Source: Delphinapterus leucas (lineage: Eukaryota > Chordata > Mammalia > Artiodactyla > Monodontidae). From it: 64,000 nucleotides of DNA. The translations under genes and the position numbers were made by a program. Location of the stretch: NCBI RefSeq assembly GCF_002288925.2, contig NW_022098062.1, positions 7,056,308-7,120,307 on the forward strand. Reading direction: 5' to 3'. Every line of letters starts with the position of its first letter. The stretch's first letter is position 1. The notes beneath the pieces were generated by a model. That model was not told where the DNA came from and did no database searches. It worked only from the letters and a program-made list of their open reading frames with translations. This document shows, one piece after another, positions 48,258 to 57,840 of this stretch.

Positions 48258-51200
48258 TTTCCTCCTGGATCATGATATAAAATGTATTTATTACTGTAGG
48301 TTGTGTCAAAAACTTTAAAAGCCACTGGACTGTACTCTGGGCTTCTGGGACTCAGTGTAATAGCCAACGTTTTTCTTTCATACAGAGATGAAGGACATGG
48401 TCCCTGTTCTTAAAGAACTGAGTCACTGGGGGGAACTGACATGTAAACAGTTAAAATTCAGGGTGATAAGGGCTCTGAGATGAGTAAGCCCGGGGTGCTT
48501 TGGAAGGGGGATGTCAGGGAAGCTGGCACTGGCTCTGGGTCTTGCTGGCTGCATAGAGGTGTTTTTTGGCAGATCATGAGGAACGTCCTGTACGAAGGCA
48601 CGAAGCAACGCCTCCCACCGTCACGCTCCTCACGGGTTTGTTCTCCCAGTGAAGCCAGGACCTAAGCAAACATCTGGCTGCTGGGCTTTTGTTTGCTTTC
48701 CCAGAAATCAAACAGACCAACCAAGTCACTAGCAAACCCTGACTAGGGGTCACTCCGGTCCTAACATATAAATCTCGTTGACCGCTGACCCAGAGCAGGT
48801 GTTTTTCAGTCTGCTTTCTGGGGAAGTGTTCCACAGTCTCGCCCTGAGCAAACCTGCATGACGACGCAAGTCGGTGTGTAATGTCCTGGACGACGACTGG
48901 GGAAGAGAAAGCCATTTACAGGGTTGTTCACACAGTTGGTGCAGGCAGCCTGGCCAGCCCAGCCTTTGTAACTCCCGTCACCTGTCTGTCACCAGTACTA
49001 AGAGAAGATGTCCGTGATATGACTTACTAGGCTGATCTTTAAAAGCTGTGACTGCCCCCTCTAATTTTAGCCTCAACGAACTCAGAGAGTGGGAGGGGAC
49101 CATTCAATCTTACGGAGATTAGGAGGAGGTGGGGAAAGCTCTGGATTGGGGGACAGAAACCACGTGTGCATTTCTGTCTTATGACTTGATTGCCATGAAA
49201 GCAGCAGTCCACCTTTGCCAGGCTCGGGACTACCTCTGTAAAAGAGGAGGAATGATCATTTCGAAGGACGATTGAGATCAACTGAGATTCCCGTGAAGGC
49301 ATAGTGTAACCTGTGAAGTGATTCATAGCTCTTACATGACTTGGGTATTATTAACCCCTTCTAGGGCAGCCGCTGAGCCACATGGTGCTACATTCATGAA
49401 GGTTCCCTTCACAAACTGAGTACGGATGGCCTTCATAAGCTCTTTAAAGAGCTCTTCAAAAGCTCTCAGCCTTGTCATGGAGAGGGTCCAGCCATGACTC
49501 GGGAAACCTGGCTTGCCTGTGCTCAGTATCTAAGTCAGCAGCACAGGCACCTTGAATCCAGAGTCCTCGTCACAGCTAGTCATTCATTTGGTAGATATTT
49601 ATTACACCCCTGTTACAGGCCAGGCACTGGGTTCAGGGGCTGAGGATGCCGTGCTGAAGGTGAGGCCTCTGGCCTCATGGGACTTATTTCCCTGAGAAGG
49701 AGACCAGAAAGTAATGCATTTGTACAGAACCTTAGAATAAATACTAGATGTTTTGATTCTTAGGTCAAGCCTGTCAGGAACCTTTGCCCTTTCTGACAGA
49801 GCTCACCGAAATGAGACAAACCAAGCCTTTCTTAAAGCCGTACCTGTCCATTTATAGATCAGCTTTGCTCAAAAAAATTTTTTTGAGCTACAGATAAGGT
49901 GTTTAAGGAAGATCATCACAAAGAAAAACCCCACTGTGCTGTGTTCCTATTTTCCAGCGGAAGCAGTGATTTAACCTTTTGGAGTCTCCCTTTCTCTCGT
50001 CCTTGCTGGCAGCACTTCTGCCCAGAATCACTGAATTGGAAATGCTTTCCTTAGCCCTCTGATCGCCAGCAGAGGGCGCACACAGCTCTTGTTGGAGACC
50101 TTCATTCCTGAAATTACCCATTTACACAGCAAGGAATTTAAACTGAGTTAAATCTTCCAAAACAAGAAGCTTCTCCCCAGCATTGCCTTTTGTACACTCC
50201 ACTTCTGAGGTTACTAGAGAAAAAGGAAGGGGAATTCAGCCTATTTTTCTTTAACAAAAAGTACGTATAATTATTTTTATAGATACATACATTAAAAATT
50301 TTCCCTTTTAGGTCTATACACAAAATGCAAATTTTAATAAACCACACAGAGGTTCTTTGCCAGGTTAGCATAAGAAATGTTAAATATTAGATTATGCGGT
50401 TAACTCACCATTACCTTCTATTTCCTGTTTATTCAAAGTAGGAAAAAGAAGTTTTTGTGCTTTTTCAAAACCCAGTTTTTTAATATTTAAAAAATGAAGA
50501 AATCTTCTTATGGTTGCTGGCCGAATCATGATACTTAAAACTTTAATGTTTATTTAATAGTGTCTGATGAATTCAGAGGAAGAGTTGGGGTTGAGTTTCA
50601 AACCCTCCACAAATAGTTATGAGTTAATATTGCCTTTGTTCCAACTTCAATGTTGAGGACCAGGAAGTATTTTATTCCCTGGTAGGTTATTGTCTCTCTC
50701 ATCTCAGAGAACAGCTCTTGAACATTTAAACAGAAGAGGAGTTAAAGAATCGTAAACACTAGTTAGGTTGCTCTTCAGAAACATCAGTAATAGCAGGAAC
50801 AACTCACTTATCCTCAGCTTACCACCCTATTGACTGGTAGTCTCCTTAAGAGTGGAGCGTTAAGCACTCCATGTGCAAAAAGAGGAGGAAGATGTTTCTA
50901 GAAGGAGGAGGGTAAGCTGTTAGTTTATCACTCCCTTTCTTCTCAAGGGTCAATTTCTGTCACCTTTCCACCACCTTTCACTATTCATTAAATGTTACGG
51001 AAATCCCAGTTATTTGATGTGACCCTTGCCCTAGTGGAATTTATGATCTTACTTGTGAGTTAAGATTTACAAAATTTGAAGTCCAAACCTCCTATTTTAT
51101 AGGTGAAGAAACTGAGACGGTGATCCGGGATAAGGAACTTCACCTTTCCATGCCTCGGTCTCTGCTGTGACGTGAGGGGTTGAATCAGGTGGCTACGAGG

Positions 51201-51280
51201 GCCAACAGTTTATGATTTCTGAATTAGAGAACAATAGTTGTTAAAATAGAATTTTAATATAGGTGCCATCTGAGGTAATG
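48250..51280. other. Non-coding stretch with few repeats
   Basis: 'TCATTTGGTAGATATTTATT' to 'GGTGAGGCCTCTGGCCTCAT' (about 49575-49700) is one old repeat. Self-complementary spots are AGCTCTTTAAAGAGCT (49438-49453) and the 22-base palindrome at 49867. No gene recognised. Confidence 0.5.
49867..49888. repeat. 22-base perfect palindrome, GCTC A7 T7 GAGC
   Basis: The four-base ends GCTC and GAGC surround A7T7, giving perfect twofold symmetry. No associated feature. Confidence 0.9.
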
Positions 51281-51310
51281 AAGTGATTACCTCTAATGTG
51301 GTAATCACTT
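51281..51310. repeat. Perfect 11-bp hairpin with 8-base loop
   Basis: AAGTGATTACC pairs fully with GGTAATCACTT across the loop TCTAATGT. The 11-mer CCTCTAATGTG that includes part of the loop recurs at 51335-51345. Confidence 0.85.
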
Positions 51311-54300
51311 TAAGATTCAAGTGAACCCGTGCTTCCTCTAATGTGTCGGGGAATTTGGAGGCGCAGCGACTTATGTTCCCCCTGGATCTGAGCTCCTGTT
51401 GGCACTGAGTTTCAGTTTGTGAGTCATCTCACTTCAAGCATATGCTGATTCTTTTCTGTATCACATGACCCCTGACCAGACACTTCCTGATCCCTTCATT
51501 CTCTGAAATTCCACTGGCCCTAAAATATATGAGTAGCTGAAGGTTCAAGACAATGGAAGTGGTTCATGCCCTAGGACTACAGCAACCTAAGATATTCGAA
51601 ACCCTTGCTTTTAACCTTATGGGGGATTTCTCAGCGACTCACTTTCTCTAATTGTCCCTCACCACGCTGTTCTGCTGTCTCCCCTCCCTTCTCTGGTCTC
51701 CGGCCCCCTCCTCACTGGCTTCTTGCCTCCCTTCCCAAACACCTGTACCCATCTCTTCACTTCACTTGCTTCAAGTCCAGATCCCACCCTGGGATTTTCA
51801 CTTCCCTCAAGCCTTCAAAGTTCCTTAAAAGGAACTTTGCTACTTGTATTTAGAATTAGAAAATTCACTCTTTTTCCTTAATTGGGGGCTTGGGCTCTGA
51901 GCTTCCTAGAACCCAAAGCAAAGAGGGGGAATATCCATGACAAGGTTCACTGTGCTTATGAATTCAAAACAGACCAGCAGTTGTTCAACACAAGCACAAC
52001 TTTTTCTGGCTCTGAAAACTCTCCTGCAGTTCGTGATGACTGGGGGCGGGGGGATAGTGTAGCTATCACTACCCCCTACCTGCCTCTACTGTGGTATACC
52101 TAGCTCAATTAGTGACTTTTTTCAAGGTTAAATCCTGTAGAAGAACATTATTAATTCCCTACACTAAAAGCCTTTACTGAGTGCCAGGAATAATGGTTCA
52201 AAATGCTGGATAGAGAAGAACACAAGGCAGAGGTGGTCCCTGGCCTCCTAAGCTTACAGTAGAGGTGGGCACGGGCAAGCAGGAGGTCAGCTTTGATGCA
52301 TAACGTGGTGTAAATGGGAAAACACAGGAGAGCCTTGACTAATCTTGAAGGGTTGGCAAAGGCTTCCTGGAGGAAGTGATACTTAAGATGAGGCTTAAAG
52401 GGGAAGTAAGATTTATCTGAGCAAAAAGAGGGGAAATGAGTTCCAGGCAGAGAGAAGAGCCTGACAAGATGCCTGGAGGTGAGAGGGACGACACATAGGA
52501 TTAGGGACTGTAGCAGATGCCGTCGTGAGGCACGCAGATCCCCTTCTCCAGGACAGCACATCCAGCCCCCGCTGCTACTGCTGTGGTGTTGGCTGCTAAG
52601 GGCCCAGCTGCCCCCTTCCCAGGGGAGTTGCTCTTAGCTGACAGGAGGCACCTCATCTGGGAAGTTACAGGCCACTGCCCCCTCCTGCACCCACGGTCAG
52701 CCCATAGCCAATGAATGACTAATACAGGGATTCCAAAGGCTGGTCCTCCTGCCCGGGGGTCGGGGGTGGGGAGAGGTGGGGATTGTGGCTGTGTGCTTGA
52801 GCTAAGACAGAGGCAAAGGGAAATGGTTGAGACTGAAATCTCCAGACGTATTTGGTCCAGATTTGAGCCCCATTCCATTAGCAAGTTAGGGATCCCCTGA
52901 CTTAAGTTACTGCTGTTTTCAATAAAAATTCTCATGAGTTATATCCATTTAGATTTCTGATGACTAGGATCACAGTTCATAAAACTCGACCCTGGCTTCA
53001 TCCAACTTTCTGAACTTGTAATTAAGGACTCCGAAGACTCAGCAAATCATGACATTTGGGTAAAATCCCTCTGCACCTCAGTCTCTTTAAAAAGTGGGAA
53101 TAATAATCCACGCTCTCTCTGCTTGATCGGGGTATAGCTAGAATAAAACATACCTCAAGAATATCTCATGTCCTTTGACATGATATGAGGACAGGAATGC
53201 CTGGATCACAACCACCAATATCCCAAATACTGACAATGCACCTTCCTCCCACCAAGTGAGAAGAGCCTGCTTTCTGTTTATGACTCAGTCTCTTATGAGT
53301 CTGGTCAGTGTGAATCAGTGAAGAGACCAGCCACGGATGCAGTGACAAATGAAGTTTCTGAACCTACAAAACCAGACACTAAATCAAGACACTGACACTC
53401 TCAGAGACTAACCTGGAATAGTCTCCTGTTTTCCTCTCTCCCTTCATCCCCTAGAGATCAGGGCAAATGACCTACCATAGTAGAACAGGACGGGAGCTGG
53501 ATCTTGAAGGGTGAGTGGAAAGAACTCCAACAAGACCCACTTCAAAGCAAAGAAGCAGAATATCTCCCCACCAATACAATATACTTTTGAGTTTCTTGCT
53601 CCCAGGCAATAAGTATAAACCATGAATTAAAGTTAATTAGTGTCCTTCTTGAAAATGCAACTGTAATTATAGACATTTAAGTGCATTTAATGCATTGGAG
53701 GAGAATCAATTGTTTCACAGTTCACAGAGGGTCCTGCTGGCTGGAGGGTAAACTCAGCACCTCCAGTAACTTAATAATCATTAAAAGTGCATGGGGCTTC
53801 AGGAAATCTGGATCTCGGGAGACCATGCATTCCCCATAGTGGAGAATGGAACATTCAACCTTCAATGTAGTGGAAAACCCCAGTAATTCAAAGTGAGCTG
53901 GATGCCAAAGTCCCCTGGGGTAAACCTGTTCTTTCCTTGCCTTTGGTCTCACAGGCACCTTCTAAGTGCCAAGCACTAGGCAGGAGGGCTACAGACAGTA
54001 AATCAGACATACATGGTTCCTGCCTTCTCAGAGCTTATGGTCTATTTGTCAAGGATGGACAATAAATCAAGCAAAACAAGTCACTGTGGAAAGTGTCATA
54101 TAGGGAATGTGCATGGGCATGATTTCCTGGAGAAAGTGACTTTAATCTGAGACCTAGAGGATGAAGAGAGTAAACAAAGCATGTTACAGGCAGAGGGCTG
54201 AGGGGAGGGGAAACCATAATCCAGGCAAAACACAGCAAAACCTGGAGACAAGAGAAAGCACGGCTCATGGAAGATAAGAGGAGTTCTGTGTGGCTGGTGT

Positions 54301-54966
54301 GGAAGGTGTGAGAAGGAAGTGGCCAAGGTGGACTAAGGAGGGAAACAGAGGCTGAGTCAGAGAGGCCGATGGCGTTTGTACTTAAATCTCAGCACGATGA
54401 CAGACCCTGGATGGTGTTACCTAAGCAAATAACAAAACCTGGCTTTGAGAAACGTAGAGACTTCTGCTGTCCTCTAGTATTTCCAGGGAAGGAAATGTAG
54501 CTTCCTTGGGCTGTTTAGTCTACTGTGTAACTAAAAGGAAGCGTTTAGCTTTACCCAAGACTTTTGCTCTTGGCCACCTTGGGTTCCTACACACTCCTGC
54601 CTTAAAGGCCTGGGGTTAATTCTAGCCCTTAGTGTGGCATCCAGGGCTTTTCTCTACCTCTGCCTTCCACTCCCACCCCGCAAGTCTCAGCCCTCAGCCC
54701 TGCATGACTGACACTCAATAAATACTTTCAAATGAAAGGAGGATGGATTGCCTCTGGGCTTCTATCTCAGCTGCTCACAAACGTGCCTCCAGGCCTCTGA
54801 GCTTTGCTTGTGTTGAGGCCCCTCTCTCTTCACACCAGCCCTCGGACCCACAGAAGCTCTCACTGTTCTTCTGCCAAGTGGGCTCAGAAATCTCTCCTCT
54901 AAGAAGCCTTTTCCTCTGGCAGAGCTGATAGATCCTCCTCTGGGTTCTCTGGGCTCTTTCTACACA
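51311..54966. other. Non-coding stretch with old repeats
   Basis: 52155-52500 and 53940-54320 carry blocks of the old repeat noted at 8965 (GGCTTCCTGGAGGAAGTGA and CATGATTTCCTGGAGAAAGT are clear). The remaining sequence has no recognisable gene. Frames up to 144 codons (52501-52935) have no domain. Confidence 0.5.
51816..51839. promoter_or_regulatory. 24-base dyad containing a perfect CArG box
   Basis: CAAAGTTCCTT and AAGGAACTTTG pair perfectly around AA. The centre CCTTAAAAGG (51823-51832) fits the SRF consensus CC(A/T)6GG. It lies 8.6 kb downstream of NNMT with no gene beside it, so function is only possible. Confidence 0.4.
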
Positions 54967-55029
54967 CAGTTGATTCTTGTTGTTCGCAGTAGGTAGATTG
55001 TATAAAGTCTTCGCGAACACTGGATTAGC

Positions 55030-55234
55030 GATCACCCAACCATGGCTCCCAGGGGGAATACGGGGTTAGTTTTCTGTGAGCCTCTGGTCACAAGATCTTC
55101 ATCAACCGATCAATGCATAACTTTGTTTTATGTGTTGCTATTTAAAGATAACTTATTTAATCCATATTGTTGATTCATTAACACTGAACTCACAACCAAC
55201 AGCGCTACAACTCATACTTGAATGAAGCTTGTGT
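55030..55234 (+). repeat. Left arm of a 205-base inverted repeat (Tigger-derived)
   Basis: Complementary to 55675-55879 over exactly 205 bases with no insertions or deletions and, by hand count, 10 mismatches (about 95% identity). The intervening 440 bases are LTR sequence plus the Tigger ATG region. Confidence 0.92.
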
Positions 55235-55382
55235 AACATATGTATTTTCCACTTAAGGCATATCATAGCCTTCTTGCGCTTAAAGAACAGTAGCACTTCA
55301 ACGCCACGTTTGGGGACCATTTTAAACAGCGAAATTGATCTCAGAGAGGCAGCAGTGAGTGGTGGTGTGAAGCGAGATCTTA

Positions 55383-55455
55383 ATTCCCCGCCCAGGAACT
55401 GAACCTGGGTAGCCTGGATGAAAACCAGGAATCCCGGCCACTACACCCCCTGGCT
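55383..55455 (-). other. tRNA-Glu(UUC)-like body in LTR U5
   Basis: The minus strand reads GGTGTAGTGG, GGGATTCCTGG, TTTTCATCCAGG and ACCCAGGTTCAGTTCCTGGG. That is a D arm, an anticodon stem-loop with TTC, and a T arm closely like tRNA-Glu. The acceptor 5' strand (AGCCAGG) does not pair with the 3' strand (GCGGGGA), so it is not a working tRNA. A/B-box-like motifs remain. Confidence 0.7.
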
Positions 55456-55674
55456 CTTTCCCCCAGTGAAAAATGCCTTTCTCACGCAGGCAAAACTGTA
55501 AAAACAGGTACAAAGTTTATTATTAGAGCCATAGCACACAACAAGTGGGAGAGCACACAGAGAAACAGTTTGTTTACTGAAGATAGAAGCAAGGCAGAGA
55601 TGCACACACAGAGAGGAAGGGAGTGGGCGTCCCCCCTAATAAGGAGGAGCGCAGTAAAGAGGCGGTTATTTATA

Positions 55675-55879
55675 ACACAAGCTTCATTCAAGCATGAGTT
55701 GTAGCGCTGTTGGCTGTGAGTTCAGTGTTAATGAATCGACAATATGGATTAAGTAAGTTATCTTTAAATAGCAACACGTAAAACAAAGGTATGCATTGAT
55801 CGGTTGATGAAGATCTTGTGACCAGAGGCTCACGGAAAACTAACCCCGTATTTCCCCTGCGAGCCATGGTTGGGTGGTC
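55675..55879 (-). repeat. Right arm of the inverted repeat, captured Tigger piece in LTR U3
   Basis: Bounded on both sides by ATTTATA (55668-55674 and 55880-55886). On the LTR sense strand these are two TATAAAT heptamers, one being the TATA box. Compared with the left arm it keeps several CpG sites that are TpG on the left. Confidence 0.9.
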
Positions 55880-56864
55880 ATTTATACAGGGCAGTTTTTC
55901 CGGGTCTTTGTTTACCTTTGGCCAATTATCTGGTTTCTTTTTCCACACCTGACCTGCCCTAGGGCCCTCCCCAACATGCGTGTGCAACTCTTCTCCAAGA
56001 TGGACTACAGCCCAGAGGCCTTAGCATCACCTATTATGGGGTGGTGCCCCCTCCTTTTTGATCCCCAAGGTGCAATGTTTCCCTTGCCCCAAGGGTGGGA
56101 AATGTATGACCTCTTGATCTTTTAAGAGGGTTTATTCCCACTCTGGCCCTGCCATAAAAATGTCCAATGTCTGGTTATTTACCCTATTTCTGTCGCTGGT
56201 ATTTATATCGAGGTGCAGATCTTGAAATACAGACAGGAGTCCGGTCATGAATATATAGTCCTGAAGCCCGTTTGTCTCTTGCTTCAGGAAATGTAAACAG
56301 GAGGCTGGTAATGAATGTCCGGCCTGGAGCCCACCTTCTTCTCACCCCAGGAAGTGTGAACGGGAGGCCAGTTGTAAATGTCTAGCCTGGAGCCCATCTA
56401 TCTCCTGCCTCAAAATCACCAACAAAAAGCACAAAATTGTGAAAAATGTAACACTTAATAGATCATGAAAAGCACACTGCATACAGTAGGATTGCTGAAG
56501 CAAGAAGGTAGAGAGAGTTTGCCTTGTTCAACCCCAGCTAAGAATGTGCGTGTTGACAATTCACATTTTTCACTGCTCTGTGCATGTCTAGGAGTGATCA
56601 CAAGAGCACTGCAAGCCCTGATCTTAGGGTCGCAAATAAATTTTAGGGAATAGGAGAATCCACAAATGTGGAATCTGTGAATATTGAGAATTGACTGTAT
56701 CTTTATTATTCTGAATTGAAGTTTGTAACTGATATTCACTTTTTTCTTCCAACAATGTGTAGTGACTACACTGTGAGCTTTTTGAGGAGTTAGCATACAA
56801 TAGGAAATAATGACAACAACTAACATGGAGCATTTAATATGAGGTGTGCATTTTCTCATTCAGT

Positions 56865-57060
56865 TCTCAAAGAATTCTCTGAATTATGTACTATTATTAT
56901 TCTTACTTTACACATGGGGAAACTAAGGCTTAGTGGTGATAGTGACATTTGCCTATGGTAACATAGTAAGTAGTAAAGGCTGGATTTGTGCACAGGCTAT
57001 CTGACTTGGGGGCCCACACGCTTAATTGCTGGGCTATCCTGCCTGTGAATCTAAGTCCTT
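56865..57060 (-). repeat. MIR element, antisense
   Basis: 'ATTATTATTCTTACTTTACA', 'CATGGGGAAACTAAGGCTTA' and 'GCCTATGGTAACATAGTAAG' form an inverted MIR. Confidence 0.85.
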
Positions 57061-57238
57061 GTGGAGAACTGCCTGAAAAGGAAACACGAGACCTTCAGCA
57101 TAATCTTCTGGTCAGCCCCTGAGAGTGGCAGTCAACCCATCTGGAGAGGAAGGAGTGGCTTTTCGGAGGAAGCAGAGACGATGGCAGGAGTGCTCATGGG
57201 TGGTCCCCCAGATGACTGAATTCACTCATTGATTTTGA

Positions 57239-57840
57239 TGTGGAATCTGGCCTCTGTACCCCAACACCAAATTAAATCTCAGAGACAGAGTTTTGGGTGA
57301 AGTAGAAAAGAATAGCTTTATTGTTTTGCCAGGCAAAGGAGGCCACAGGGGGCTAATGCCCTCAAAACTGTGTCCCAACCTGGAGGGGGTAGTGAGGAGT
57401 TTTACAGCAATGGTTCAAAGAGCAGGGCGTGATCAGCTCGTGGACATTCTTCTGATTGGTTGGTGGTGAGGTAAGTGGGAGTCGGCATCAGTCAGCCTTC
57501 TGGTTCCAACTGGTCTGAGGTCTACCTGCTTGTGGGCAGCATACGGTTAATTTCTCCCACCTGGTGGGGGAATGTCTGCAAAATAGCTCAAAGATATTGT
57601 TATGTGTATCCCTTGAGGGGGAACCGGGACCCTGCCCCAAGCCTGCACTATTGTTTCTTTACTGTTCCTCCCCTGTCTCCCTGTCCCCTCCCTTCCCTAA
57701 TTAACAACTGTTTGAACCTGCCTGTTGGAACTCAGGGAAGGTCATGGAGGCTGAATGAAGTCTATTTCCTGTAATCAAGAAATGGGGGACACAGAAAGGC
57801 TTCTGTGCCCAGGAGCCCTACAGGGTCCTGCTCGGTTTCA
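57239..57840 (-). mobile_element. Solo ERV-type LTR, antisense
   Basis: The minus strand starts TGAAACCGAGCAGGACCC (57840) and ends GGCCAGATTCCACA (57239). It has the poly(A) signal AATAAA at 57322-57317 and a CCAATCAGAAGAATG CCAAT-type block upstream. TTTGA on the left (57234-57238) recurs one base beyond the right end (57842-57846) and may be the target duplication. No retroviral protein frame is attached. Confidence 0.75.

Larger units (their letters stand above)
55336..56433 (-). mobile_element. Solo ERV-type LTR inserted in the Tigger element
   Basis: The ends are TG (55336) and CA (56433) with the 4-base target duplication AAAT at 55332-55335 and 56434-56437, typical of class I endogenous retroviruses. 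On the minus strand, TATAAATA at 55674-55667 and AATAAA at 55521-55516 define a U3-R-U5 order. No internal retroviral genes are present, so it is a recombined solo LTR. Its U3 includes the inverted Tigger piece (55675-55879), and U5 contains a tRNA-Glu-like block. Confidence 0.82.
54967..56697 (-). mobile_element. Tigger/pogo-like DNA transposon derivative, interrupted by an LTR
   Basis: The ends are CAGTTGATTCTTGTTGTTCG (left) and the complement of CAGTCAATTCTCAATATTCA (right, followed by TA, the pogo target). The transposon itself is 54967-55335 plus 56438-56697, about 629 bases. On the minus strand an ATG at 55323 begins MVPKRGVEVLLFFK. After a short stretch this reaches HKLHSSMSCSAVG and NESTIWIK, which resemble the N-terminal helix-turn-helix of Tigger transposases, then a stop. 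The catalytic domain is missing, so this is an internally deleted, non-autonomous copy. Confidence 0.8.

Noticed and set aside
55383..55455. Functional tRNA-Glu gene
   Set aside because: The acceptor stem strands do not pair, and the block lies inside an LTR.
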